Source: Macrostomum hystrix (taxonomy: Eukaryota; Platyhelminthes; Macrostomidae). From it: 64,000 nt of DNA. The DNA lies in NCBI GenBank assembly GCA_950097015.1, contig CATNEN010000038.1, positions 29,170,501-29,234,500 of the forward strand, read 5' to 3'. The position numbers and the translations under genes are program-made. Under the pieces are notes generated by a model. That model had not been told where the DNA came from. It was given only the letters and a program-made list of their open reading frames with translations, and made no database searches. Below are positions 1-11,701 of this stretch, piece by piece (the stretch's first letter is position 1; the number at the start of each line of letters is the position of its first letter).

Positions 1-480
1 TAAACTTCCCAATCCAAATAAACTTCCCAATCCCAATAAACTCCCAAATCCCAATAAACTCCGATCTCAATGAACTTCCCAATCCAAATAAACTTCCCAA
101 TCCCAATAAACTTCCCAATCCCAATAAACTTCCCAATCCAAATAAACTTCCCAATCCCAATAAACTTCCCAATCCAAATAAACTTCCCAATCCAAATAAA
201 CTTCCCAATCCAAATAAACTTCCCAATCCAAATAAACTTCCCAATCCCAATAAGCTTCCCAATCCAAATAAACTTCCCAATCCCAATAAACTTCCCAATC
301 CAAATAAACTTCCCAATCCCAATAAACTCCCAAATCCCAATAAACTCCGATCTCAATGAACTTCCCAATCCCAATAAACTTCCCAATCCAAATAAACTTC
401 CCAATCCAAATAAACTTCCCAATCCAAATAAACTTCCCAATCCAAATAAACTTCCCAATCCCAATAAACTTCCCTATCCC
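1..480. repeat. 18-bp minisatellite (array at left window edge)
   Basis: Tandem copies of an 18-bp unit (AACTTCCCAATCCAAATA and CCC variants), continuing off the left edge. A variant block around CTCCGATCTCAATGAA occurs near 59 and again near 345, so there is a longer period of about 286 bp. Because 18 is a multiple of 3 and the unit has no stop in some frames, both strands show repetitive ORFs. I treat these as non-coding. Confidence 0.95.
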
Positions 481-1262
481 AAGAAACAGATGACAGGTTT
501 ACGGCTTTACAGGATGAAAAGCTTTTCTAAAACTTACACAAAACTAGCGAAAACTAAAGTTTCCACTCACATTAGCGCTTAAACTGTAAACACGTTTCTG
601 TAAAAATAAATGCGTTAAAATGATCGCCATGTATTGTGGAATCTCAGCTACCAATGGAATATATAAAAGTCCCAATTTACCAGACGAGGCCAATGGGGTT
701 TGACTCCAGTGTCTTATATAAGAGTTCACACTGGAACTGTGTGTTTCGAGAGGCGTCAATCTAATAACGCCTCACTCACCGCATTGAGCTGGTTGGCTGG
801 TTGCGGGGTGCCAGCCGCAAATACTCGAGCCCTAGTCGAGAGTGTCTCTGATTCAATCCTTTATTTCCAACTCCAGTCGGCGCATAGCATGAAAAGTAGA
901 AAATATACGGGTTCTCCAGGATAGCCACTTCAGCTGCCACTACTGGAGTAGGACTCACTCAAACTCTAAGGCTATTTTGTCGATTCCGCAGCTAAATCTA
1001 GCTTGTAGCTAAAGTCTTTGGTTAAAACAAAAATAGCTGCGATAATTTTCCTGGAAACGCTGTGGATGACTATTTTTAATTAACAGAATACTCTCGGAAT
1101 CATCGATTGCTTAAATATTGATTAAATTGCTGAAAGCCTATTTTTTTTGTTTTACAAACCAAACCGACTTCACATTTGAATATTCATTTGATTTTCAACG
1201 ATCTGGAAGACGAACTGATATTATCACAACCCGGAGAATTAAAAAAAGGATTTCAATTTGGG
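481..1262. other. Non-repetitive AT-rich spacer, no gene seen
   Basis: No exon-like stretch with conserved protein motifs and flanking splice signals was found on either strand. The small ORFs here have no recognisable domain. It probably belongs to intron or 5' flank of the sidekick gene. Confidence 0.5.
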
Positions 1263-1700
1263 GATTTGTGATTTGGACAATGATGGTTTTGGATTCTGAA
1301 GGTTTTGGGATTATGAACGATTTTGGGATTCTGAAGGTTTTGGGATTCTGAAGGATTTGGGATTCTGAAGGATTTGGGATTCTGAAGGATTTGGGATTCT
1401 GAAGGATTTGGGATTCTGAGGCATTTGGGATTCTGAAGGATTTGGGATTCTGAAGCATTTGGGATTCTGAGGCATTTGGGATTCTGAAGGATTTGGGATT
1501 CTGATGGATTTGAAGTATGAAGGATTTGGGATTCTGATGGATTTGAAGTATGAAGGATTTGGGATTCTGATGGATTTGAAGTATGAAGGATTTGGGATTC
1601 TGAAGGTTTTGGGATTATGAACGATTTTGGGATTCTGAAGGATTTGAAGTATGAAGGATTTGGATTCTGAAGGATTTGGGATTCTGAAGGATTTGGATTA
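1263..1700. repeat. 17-bp minisatellite (GGGATTCTGAAGGATTT)
   Basis: Tandem 17-bp units with variants (AAGCA, GGCAT) and a longer variant block containing TGATGGATTTGAAGTATGA that itself repeats three times near 1500-1590. The reverse complement contains AATCCCAAATC, a core also present in the degenerate array at 5.7-6.06 kb. Confidence 0.95.
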
Positions 1701-2789
1701 TAAATCCAGGATTTGGTTCATTGGATATTTAGATTCTTTATGATTTGGGGATTGGGAAAAATTGATCTCTTTAATGAATTGTCGGATTGTGCCCTGACAT
1801 TTACTCATTCTTCCTCTTATGTGGAAAATATTTTCTTTAACCTTTTTTCTTTAAACCTACTTTCCTCTTTATAAGTTACAGGATTCCCAGTTGTGCAAAG
1901 TCCTCCTTCATGAGGCAGCCAATTAAAGTAATTTTCCCTTTGAATTATTACGATCCCATCGAGTCGCTCTGTGCAATGACCGTCACTTTTGTTGTTTTTT
2001 TATTGTCAAAGCTGTGCGTGCAGTGACTGAGTCATGTGCAAGCCTTGCAGGCTCTCGCATTCTGAAGAAAGAAAAGCCTATACACGCGTCTTAATAAGGC
2101 CCATTATTTGTTACTCCATGACAATAATAATTTTATTCTTCCTCCAAACTATCGGGGTAAGGTAAGGCATTTATTATGCTAAGGGGGATATCCCGCAAGC
2201 GCGCTCACGGTTCTAAAGGGATTTTTTCGTTTTCAGAGTCTAAGAGAAGTTGGGATTCTAGTGGGGGGGCGGAATAGTATAGATATTGCGTCATCCGTGG
2301 GACATTCATTTGTACACCCTGTCAAATTGCTCCTGTTGGCTATAAGTTATCAGCACACTGGGCCGTATAATGACCACTTTTTACATTCAGGTCCCTGAAT
2401 GTGCACTTCCTCCCGACAATGAGATCGTGCTCACGGCTGCATGAGGTTTTCTTGGAAATCAATATTTTAAGATTTATTAATTTTCATTTTCTAACTTTCA
2501 TTTCATTACTCATATCGACTTGACAGATGAAAACAGTTCAAATAATTTAATCAGTCAATATTTCAACAGAGCGTAAAATTGCTTTCTTAAAAATTGGAGT
2601 CATAATTGCTCAGTTTAAATTCGGATTGATTGGTTAAAGAAAGGCCTTAGTCTCAGGACTGATTTTCCTGAATTTATTAAATATCCACAGAGAAATTTTA
2701 ATTGGGTTCATCTGGAACTGATTGAGCATGAAATTCCAATTATTCAGATGCTGAATTTGGAGATATATAAACGTCATAATGTACGTCGC
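1701..2789. other. Spacer, no gene seen
   Basis: AT-rich single-copy-looking sequence. I saw no coding exon, RNA gene or mobile-element terminus. Confidence 0.5.
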
Positions 2790-3850
2790 CTGATCCCCAT
2801 GCTCACAGTCGGATCCCCATACTCACAGTCTGATCCCCATACTCACAGTCTGATCCCCATACTCACAGTCTGATCCACATACTCAAATTCTGATCCCTAT
2901 AGTCACAGTCTGATCCCCATACTCACAGTCTGATCCCCATACTCAAATTCTGATCCCTATACTCACAGTCTGATCCCCATACTCACAGTCTGATCCCTAT
3001 ACTCACAGTCTGATCCCCATACTCACAGTCTGATCCCCATACTCACAGTCTGATCCCCATACTCACAGTCTGATCCCTATACTCAAATTCTGATCCCTAT
3101 AGTCACAGTCTGATCCCCATACTCACAGTCTGATCCCCATACTCAAATTCTGATCCCTATACTCACAGTCTGATCCCCATACTCACAGTCTGATCCCTAT
3201 ACTCACAGTCTGATCCCCATACTCAAAGTCTGATCCCTATACTCACAGTCTGATCCCCACACTCACAGTCTGATCGCCATACTCAAATTCTGATCCCTAT
3301 AGTCACAGTCTGATCCCCATACTCACAGTCTGATCCCCATACTCACAGTCTGATCCCCATACTCATAGTCTGATCCCTATACTCAAATTCTGATCCCTAT
3401 AGTCACAGTCTGATCCCCATACTCACAGTCTGATCCCCATACTCACAGTCTGATCCCCATACTCACAGTCTGATCCCCATACTCACAGTCTGATCCCCAT
3501 ACTCACAGTCTGATCCCCATACTCACAGTCTGATCCCCATACTCACAGTCTGATCCCCATACTCACAGTCTGATCCCCATACTCACAGTCTGATCCCCAT
3601 ACTCACAGTCTGATCCCCATACTCAAATTCTGATCCCTATAGTCACAGTCTGATCCCCATACTCAGTCTGATCCCCATACTCACAGTCTGATCCCCACAC
3701 TCACAGTCTGATCCCCATACTCACAGTCTGATCCACATACTCAAATTCTGATCCCTATAGTCACAGTCTGATCCCCATACTCACAGTCTGATCCCCATAC
3801 TCACAGTCTGATCCCCATACTCACAGTCTGACCCTATACTCAGTCTGAGC
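2790..3850. repeat. 20-bp minisatellite (TGATCCCCATACTCACAGTC)
   Basis: About 53 tandem copies of a 20-bp unit with point variants (CCCTAT, CAAATTC, AGTCACAG). Blocks of three to six variant units recur in the same order, which indicates higher-order duplication. Two units near 3661 and 3840 lack the CACAG segment. Confidence 0.95.
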
Positions 3851-4239
3851 ATTATAGTCGCGCAAGCTGCCAACGTATTATTTTTTCCGTTAACAAAAAA
3901 TCCTACCTGGATTTAATCTGATACACAGAAAAAGGAAGCAATGAATTTCATATAATAGCCAAGTGTCTGAGTCGTGGCACACCTATGAGTCATTCGCTCT
4001 CGTTCAGCCAAATAAAATTGTAGTCACATTGTGTGTGCTCTGAGAAAAAGACAAAGATGTCACTTAAGCTTCACAATTTGCGACCAAATTTTTGTTTAAA
4101 ACAAGGAAAGTGTGAAAGTGACGGACTGCAGGCTGTATTGACTGACTCATTTGGAGCTTACTGGAGTTGACACATTTTTTAGTATGCATGATGCGGTTAG
4201 GAACTGGCAGGTATAGTATTTTGATGAGCTGCTTTAGAG
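3851..4239. other. Spacer before hAT-like MITE
   Basis: Single-copy-looking sequence between two arrays, with no exon or RNA gene recognised. Confidence 0.45.
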
Positions 4240-4940
4240 TAGGGTTCGTCAAAACAGATCTCGCCCGACTTATCTCTCCCGTGTCTTATCTCTCCCGTGT
4301 CTTCTCTCCCGTGTCTTATCTCTCCCGTGTCTCATCTCTCCCGTGTCTCATCTCTCCCGTGTCTCATCTCTCCCTTGTCTTATCTCTGCCCTGTCTTATC
4401 TCTCCCCTGTCTTATCTCTGCCCTGTCTTATCTCTCCCCTGTCATATCTCTCCACCTGTATCATCTCTCCTGTCTTATCTCTGCCTTGTCTCATCTCTCC
4501 CTGTCTCATCTCTCCACCTGTATCATCTCTCCTCTGTCTTATCTCTCCCCTGTCATATCTCTCCCCTGTCTCATCTCTCCCCTGTCTTATCTCTCCCCTG
4601 TTTTATCTCTCCCCTGTCTGTCTCATCTCTCCCCTGTCTCATCTCTCCTCCTGTATCATTTCTCCCCTGTCTCATCTCTCCCCTGTCTTATCTCTCCCCT
4701 GTCATATCTCTCCCCTGTCTCATCTCTCCCCTGTCTCATCTCTCTCCCTGTATCATCTCTCCCCTGTCTTATATCTCTCCCCTGTCTTATCTCTCACCTG
4801 TCTCATCTCTCCCCTGTCTCATCTCTCCCCTGTCTCATCTCTCCCCTGTCTCATCTCTTCTATGTCTCATGCCTCTAGTGACTCATGTTTCCCGTTGTCA
4901 ATCCGGCCCGCCATCATCTTTAATATTCCGTATTCTATGA
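4240..4940 (+). mobile_element. hAT-type MITE, degraded, carrying a 16-bp minisatellite
   Basis: The left end reads TAGGGTTCGTCAAAA followed by CAGATCTCGCCC. This matches the reverse complement of the right end of the intact element at 54,715-55,068 (GGGTCGGCAAAC ... CAGATGCGGCCC). After the array, CCGGCCCGCCATCATCTTT matches the inner left end of that element (CGGCCCGCTGTCGTCTTTT). Array orientation relative to the ends is the same in both elements. The exact right end is uncertain and I see no clear target-site duplication here. Confidence 0.6.
4266..4870 (+). repeat. 16-bp minisatellite inside the MITE
   Basis: Tandem units of CTGTCTCATCTCTCCC and the TCTTATC variant. This is the same monomer family as the 12.8-18.5 kb array and, inverted, the array at 54.8-55.0 kb. 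Early units carry CCGTGTC, and later units CCCTGTC. All three forward frames stay open, which gives spurious ORFs of 190-260 codons. Confidence 0.95.
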
Positions 4941-5689
4941 AGCTCGAGGTTTTCGAGTATAAGCAGTTTGTAAAAGGCCGTCAACCATGTTTTTACTGTT
5001 ACGTTTCCTTACACTCACAGCGAAAAACGACATGCGCCCACTGTATTACCCAGCTAGGTTCTCAATGTTTTTGTTTCATTGTAGACGGAGGTTGCAGCTG
5101 GGGAAGTAAGAGAGAGGCCTCTGATGAGTAGAGGTAACAGAGCTTCATCAGTTTGAACTGGCATGTTTGGGACAGCGGAGCAATGGGGCGTATGACTGCC
5201 AGGCTGTGTGAGTGATCCACCTAGATATTCTCTGAGCCTCAAGCCCTAGCGCTTGACCCGGGCGTGACCTAGGCAAGTCTATAGTGGAGACTCCATGCGG
5301 TTTTGTTCTTTAGTAAGGGGGCCTGGATTCTCGCAGCTGAAAAATGGCCAACCAGCAGAGGCTAAATTCTGGATCGCAAGCCTAGTACTTCACTGTGCAG
5401 TGTGAAAATAACAAAATCATGCTCTAAAAATATATTAGCCTTACATTTTACCAACCCAAGTCACGGAAATTTACCGACTTTTATTTTCTACGAAATCTAT
5501 AATCATTCTAAATCCTTAGTCCTGCCAAATTGCTAATCCTTTGGAATAATTACTTCTCCTAAATATCCACCTACTTGCATCTTCCATCTAACAGAAAAAT
5601 ATCTTACAAAGTCTTAATCTTCCAGAAAATGTGACATCGTCTTATGTAAAAATATTCCTAAATTTTGAATCTTCACCAAACCCTCATCA
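4941..5689. other. Spacer, no gene recognised
   Basis: Mixed-composition sequence. A cysteine-containing open frame at 4,900-5,130 is a read-through from the minisatellite and has no recognisable domain. Confidence 0.4.
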
Positions 5690-6060
5690 TTGCAGATCCT
5701 TAATCCTCCAAAATCTCAAATCTTCCCAGATCCTTAATCCCCTAAATCCCGAATCTTCCTGATATTTAATCCTCCAAAATCCCAAATCTTCCTAGATACT
5801 TAATCTCCTAAATCCCAAATCTTCCTAGATACTTAATCCCCTAAATCCCAAATCTTCCTGATATTTAATCGCCTAAATCCCAAATCTTCCTGAAATTTAA
5901 TTCCCTAAATCCCAAATCTTCTAGATCCTTAATCCTCCAAAATCCCAAATCTTCCTAGATACCTAATCCTCCAAAATCCCAAATCATCCAGATCCCTAAT
6001 CCCCCGAATCCCAAATTTTAATCCTCCAAAATCGCGAATCTTCCAGATCTTTCATATTCT
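5690..6060. repeat. Degenerate minisatellite, period about 31-33 bp
   Basis: Irregular tandem units built from CTAAATCCCAAATCTTCC and TAGATACTTAATCC. Units are more diverged than in neighbouring arrays, suggesting an older array. It shares AATCCCAAATC with the 17-bp array at 1.3 kb, in the opposite orientation. Confidence 0.8.
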
Positions 6061-6589
6061 TTAGTCCGTAGTTTTGTAAGTCCTTATTTCCTAAATCAAA
6101 ACTTGTACACATTTCCCATTATCAAAAGTTTAGAAGTAAACAGACCGTTGCACAAGTTAAGTGTGACTTCTACTAAAAATTTGACACGCAATGTATATTT
6201 TCTGTGACCAGTCAGACTTAGATTACCGTACAAATGATCCCAGAAGCAAGTAGAACAAGAGTGACTGCCTACAGCTACTATATGTGGAACTGGTCAGCTC
6301 ACAAATGAGTCACCTCGTTGACTCGAGTGAACGAAATTAAATCGGTGTGCTAAATGAAAATCAGTGTCACGCAATGCATGGTCTAACCAACTAGCGACCC
6401 AAGCTTGTTGAAGACAAAAACGCAAACAATAGAAGCCTAATAGCTTTTGTTGTTGATGGTTGTATGAACCGCTAGTGTGTAGAACTTTAACAAAGCCAAA
6501 AATATTTTTGACTAGTTTCATACATAATGTGCAATTGTTTTAATTGCAAATGTCATGAGGGATACCAAATTTTCCGTTTTAGTATCTCC
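6061..6589. other. Spacer, no gene seen
   Basis: Short AT-rich stretch between arrays, with no coding or RNA feature recognised. Confidence 0.45.
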
Positions 6590-8330
6590 TTACTTCTCTC
6601 CCTTCTTCTCTCCCTCCTTCTCTCCCTCCTTCTCTCCCTCCTTCTCTCCCTCCTTCTCTCCCTCCTTCTGTCCCTCCTTCTGTCCCTCCTTCTCTCCCTC
6701 CTTCTGTCCCTCCTTCTGTCCCTCCTTCTGTCCCTCCTTCTGTCCCTCCTTCTGTTCCTCCTTCTGTCCCTCCTTCTGTTCCTCCTTCTGTTCCTCCTTC
6801 TGTTCCTCCTTCTGTCCCTCCTTCTGTCCCTCCTTCTCTCCCTCCTTCTGTCCCTCCTTCTCTCCCTCCTTCTCTCCCTCCTTCTCTCCCTCCTTCTGTC
6901 CCTTCTTCTCTCCCTCCTTCTCTCCCTCCTTCTGTCCCTCCTTCTGTCCCTCCTTCTGTCCCTCCTTCTGTCCCTCCTTCTCTCCCTCCTTCTGTCCCTC
7001 CTTCTCTCCCTCCTTCTCTCCCTCCTTCTGTCCCTCCTTCTCTCCCTCCTTCTGTCCCTCCTTCTCTCCCTCCTTCTGTCCCTCCTTCTCTCCCTCCTTC
7101 TCTCCCTCCTTCTGTCCCTCCTTCTCTCCCTCCTTCTGTCCCTCCTTCTCTCCCTCCTTCTCTCCCTCCTTCTGTCCCTCCTTCTCTCCCTCCTTCTGTC
7201 CCTCCTTCTCTCCCTCCTTCTGTCCCTCCTTCTCTCCCTCCTTCTCTCCCTCCTTCTGTCCCTCCTTCTCTCCCTCCTTCTGTCCCTCCTTCTCTCCCTC
7301 CTTCTGTCCCTCCTTCTGTCCCTCCTTCTCTCCCTCCTTCTCTCCCTCCTTCTGTCCCTCCTTCTGTCCCTCCTTCTCTCCCTCCTTCTCTCCCTCCTTC
7401 TGTCCCTCCTTCTGTCCCTCCTTCTGTCCCTCCTTCTGTCCCTCCTTCTCTCCCTCCTTCTGTCCCTCCTTCTGTCCCTCCTTCTGTCCCTCCTTCTCTC
7501 CCTCCTTCTCTCCCTCCTTCTCTCCCTCCTTCTCTCCCTCCTTCTGTCCCTCCTTCTCTCCCTCCTTCTGTCCCTCCTTCTCTCCCTCCTTCTGTCCCTC
7601 CTTCTCTCCCTCCTTCTCTCCCTCCTTCTGTCCCTCCTTCTCTCCCTCCTTCTGTCCCTCCTTCTCTCCCTCCTTCTGTCCCTCCTTCTCTCCCTCCTTC
7701 TCTCCCTCCTTCTCTCCCTCCTTCTGTCCCTCCTTCTCTCCCTCCTTCTGTCCCTCCTTCTGTCCCTCCTTCTGTCCCTCCTTCTGTCCCTCCTTCTCTC
7801 CCTCCTTCTGTCCCTCCTTCTGTCCCTCCTTCTGTCCCTCCTTCTCTCCCTCCTTCTGTCCCTCCTTCTGTCCCTCCTTCTCTCCCTCCTTCTCTCCCTC
7901 CTTCTGTCCCTCCTTCTGTCCCTCCTTCTGTCCCTCCTTCTGTCCCTCCTTCTCTCCCTCCTTCTGTCCCTCCTTCTGTCCCTCCTTCTCTCCCTCCTTC
8001 TGTCCCTCCTTCTGTCCCTCCTTCTGTCCCTCCTTCTGTCCCTCCTTCTCTCCCTCCTTCTGTCCCTCCTTCTCTCCCTCCTTCTGTCCCTCCTTCTGTC
8101 CCTCCTTCTGTCCCTCCTTCTCTCCCTCCTTCTGTCCCTCCTTCTGTCCCTCCTTCTGTCCCTCCTTCTCTCCCTCCTTCTGTCCCTCCTTCTGTCCCTC
8201 CTTCTGTCCCTCCTTCTGTCCCTCCTTCTCTCCCTCCTTCTGTCCCTCCTTCTCTCCCTCCTTCTGTCCCTCCTTCTGTCCCTCCTTCTGTCCCTCCTTC
8301 TCTCCCTCCTTCTGTCCCTCCTTCGTTTTC
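6590..8330 (+). repeat. 12-bp binary-variant minisatellite (CTTCTSTCCCTC)
   Basis: About 145 tandem 12-bp units differing almost only at one C/G position, with a few TGTTCC variants near 6,750-6,810. Local higher-order periods are visible: 60 bp (five units) around 7,020-7,200, and 180 bp (fifteen units), where 7,981-8,160 repeats as 8,161-8,340. The plus strand is nearly pure pyrimidine, so triplex DNA is possible. The 630-codon ORFs across it are artefacts. Confidence 0.97.
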
Positions 8331-8711
8331 CTCCTTTTCTGTATCTTATTCGTTTGTTTCCAGCAACAGTCAGCCTTAACTTCTGTCTGACTAACTGTCT
8401 GTCATTAATCTCTATTGTTGTTTTCTAACCAGATAAGTAATGCTTTTCGAGACGCAAGTCCCGCTGTCGCATTTAATTTCGCATTCGCTCCATCTTCAGA
8501 TCCTAAAACCCGTCATTAACATCCCTGAGTCTGAAGAAGTGCTCACTAAAATGTTTTCCTCATTACTATTATTGTCAACGCATACCCGTGTAGCCATATG
8601 CTTGATATGCACCAATCTGCTGTATTCTATACATAATTTTTCTTCTCTAGCTCACTGTCAAATGTGAACTAATACTAGGTAAAACAATTATAATGATATA
8701 ATATTTATTTT
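8331..8711. other. Spacer, no gene seen
   Basis: Single-copy sequence with a short open frame and no recognisable domain. AT-rich near 8,690, next to the SINE tail. Confidence 0.4.
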
Positions 8712-9021
8712 AGGAGGGCTGTGGGCATTGGCAAATCGTTTGGTGACACTAGACCCGCAGCCAGCTAGAGGGCGGTTCTGCCCATTGCGCTGACTCCTGA
8801 GCACACACGCACACGGGTGTGTACATCTGACTCGAATTTCATTGTCAGGCAGTGTACACTCTCACTGTGCCCTAGAGGTTGGACCTCAATGGCGTACATT
8901 GCACTACAATGCACCCAAAGCCTTCTCTCCGCGGCTGCGCCCCAAAATAAATGTGGCCTCGCCGTGGAATCGAACTCAGGGACCTTGGGCAAACGCGTTA
9001 GACCGCCCTGGCCATGACCCC
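8712..9021 (-). mobile_element. tRNA-derived SINE (copy 1)
   Basis: Minus-strand copy of the SINE family described in full at 32,346-32,715. Reading the minus strand it has the tRNA-like head (GTTCGATTCC-type B box), GGAGAGAAGGCTT, the GTCAGG region, CTCAGGAGTCAGC and a CCCTCCT-type end followed by an AT-rich tail. Confidence 0.85.
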
Positions 9022-9699
9022 GCTAGACGAAGATATTCGGTGGCACCCAGATAATGATCTATAAGCTAATATTTATTTCCCGATAGCATATTCACGGAAA
9101 TATAAGCATTAGTCAGAATAGAGCATTACAGATGGTCCATTTAATGATTTCCTGTTAACAGGACCATTTGTCATTAATTAGCCATGAGAACTCAGCCTGT
9201 TATGATAGAGCCTATCAAGGGGCTATAAATGTCTCGATTTATCTAGCCTAATATATTCGGGGGGTATTTTGATTTAACAGCCAATTCTGTTGCGCAACTC
9301 TGGGGTATCTGCAACAGATGACGCGGAAATTTTCTCACAAATGTGAGACTAGAAATCTGCATGCAAGAGATCTAAAGAAGGATATTAGTATAAGATGGAT
9401 AGTTTTACCTAAACATATTCTTGACTTCACTGAAGGATAAACTCTGATAAATTTGATTCATGTGCCAGCGAATCCTAACTCCGCTCTCTCTCTCTGTCCC
9501 ACTCTATGTTTCTAAGAAAGAAGTGCGAAAACTGATCTAATTAGCGGTTTCTTAGAAAAGCTGCGTTTCAGAATTTCAAAGTTCGTCCAATCCCCAACGA
9601 TACTTTTAAATTTCTAGACATCATTTAGCTTTCAACAAAATTTTTAGCTTTTACTCGTAACTAATCAACTTTTAAAATTGAATGGCTATGCTGTTACTG
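9022..9699. other. Spacer, no gene seen
   Basis: AT-rich sequence with a short CT dinucleotide run near 9,487. No exon or RNA gene recognised. Confidence 0.45.
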
Positions 9700-11672
9700 C
9701 AACTATGCCATTCCATCACCTATGCCATTCCATCACCTATGCCATTCCATCACCTATGCCATTCCATCACCTATGCCATTCCATAAACTATGCCATTCCA
9801 TCAACTATGCCATTCCATAAACTATGCCATTCCATAAACTATGCCATTCAATCAACTATGCCATTCAATCAACTATGCCATTCCATCAACTATGCCATTC
9901 CATCAACTATGCCATTCCATCACCTATGCCATTCCACCAACTATGCCATTCCATCAACTATGCCATTCCATCACCTATGCCATTCCATCACCTATGCCAT
10001 TCCATAAACTATGCCATTCCATAAACTATGCCATTCCATCACCTATGCCATTCCATCACCTATGCCATTCCATCACCTATGCCATTCCATCACCTATGCC
10101 ATTCCATCACCTATGCCATTCCATCACCTATGCCATTCCATTAACTATGCCATTCCATCAACTATGCCATTCCATCAACTATGCCATTCCATAAACTATG
10201 CCATTCCATCACCTATGCCATTCCATTAACTATGCCATTCCATCAACTATGCCATTCCATCAACTATGCCATTCCATAAACTATGCCATTCCATAAACTA
10301 TACCATTCCATCACCTATGCCATTCCATCAACTATGCCATTCCATCAACTATGCCATTCCATCAACTATGCCATTCCATCACCTATGCCATTCCATAAAC
10401 TATGCCATTCCATTAACTATACCATTCCATCACCTATGCCATTCCATAAACTATGCCATTCCATAAACTATGCCATTCCATAAACTATGCCATTCCATAA
10501 ACTATGCCATTCCATAAACTATGCCATTTCATAAACTATGCCATTCCATAAACTATGCCATTCCATCAACTATGCCATTCCATCAACTATGTCATTCCAT
10601 AAACTAGACCATTCCATCACCTATGCCATTCCATCAACTATGCCATTCCATCAACTATGCCATTCCATCAACTATGCCATTCCATCACCTATGCCATTCC
10701 ATAAACTATGCCATTCCATAAACTATACCATTCCATCACCTATGCCATTCAATCACCTATGCCATTCAACCAACTATGCCATTCCATCAACTATGCCATT
10801 CAATCACCTATGCCATTCAACCAACTATGCCATTCCATCAACTATGCCATTCAATCACCTATGCCATTCAACCAACTATGCCATTCCATCAACTATGCCA
10901 TTCAATCACCTATGCCATTCAACCAACTATGCCATTCCATCAACTATGCCATTCAATCACCTATGCCATTCAACCAACTATGCCATTCCATCAACTATGC
11001 CATTCAATCACCTATGCCATTCAACCAACTATGCCATTCCATCAACTATGCCATTCAATCACCTATGCCATTCAACCAACTATGCCATTCCATCAACTAT
11101 GCCGTTCAATCACCTATGCCATTCAACCAACTATGCCATTCCATCAACTATGCCATTCAACCAACTATGCCATTCAACCAACTATGCCATTCAACCAACT
11201 ATGCCATTCAACCAACTATGCCATTCAACCAACTATGCCATTCCATCACCTATGCCATTCCATTAACTATACCATTCCATCACCTATGCCGTTCCATAAA
11301 CTATGCCATTCCATAAACTATGCCATTCAATCAACTATGCCATTCCATCAACTATGCCATTCCATAAACTATGCCATTCCATCAACTATACCATTCCATT
11401 AACTATACCATTCCATCAACTATGCCATTCCATCACCTATGCCGTTCCATCAACTATGCCATTCCATTAACTATACCATTCCATCACCAATGCCATTCCA
11501 TCAACTATGCCATTCCATCACCAATGCCGTTCCATCAACTATGCCATTCCATCAACTATGCCATTCCATCACCTATGCCGTTCCATCAACTATGCCATTC
11601 CATCACCTATGCCATTCCATCACCTATGCCATTACATCAACTATGCCATTCCATCAACTATGCCATTCCATA
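9700..11672 (+). repeat. 17-bp minisatellite (TATGCCATTCCATCAAC) abutting an sdk exon
   Basis: About 116 tandem 17-bp units whose main variants are CATCACC, CATAAAC, CATTAAC, CAATCACC and CAACCAAC. At 10,745-11,150 a three-unit, 51-bp higher-order repeat runs about eight times with almost no change. All forward frames are open, giving spurious ORFs up to 242 codons. The last unit ends only about 10-30 bp before the sidekick Ig4 exon, so that exon's branch point probably lies inside the array. Confidence 0.97.
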
Positions 11673-11701
11673 ATTGTTGAGCTCCGCTGCCATGCCAACA
11701 G

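Noticed and set aside
2790-3850. CRISPR array
   Set aside because: Units are contiguous with no unique spacers, and the genome is eukaryotic.
6527-8428. Two ORFs of over 600 codons (poly-LLS and poly-SFCP)
   Set aside because: Products of the 12-bp array, with both frames equally open and no independent coding signal.
1-11670. Exon for the first half of sdk Ig4 and Ig1-3
   Set aside because: Scanned for Cys ... Trp Ig patterns with splice sites in the unique gaps and found none I could support. The exons may lie further upstream.
9678-11673. Histidine/methionine-rich repeat ORFs up to 242 codons
   Set aside because: Read-through of the 17-bp minisatellite in three frames. Only the last 128 bases or so of the following sequence encode Ig4.
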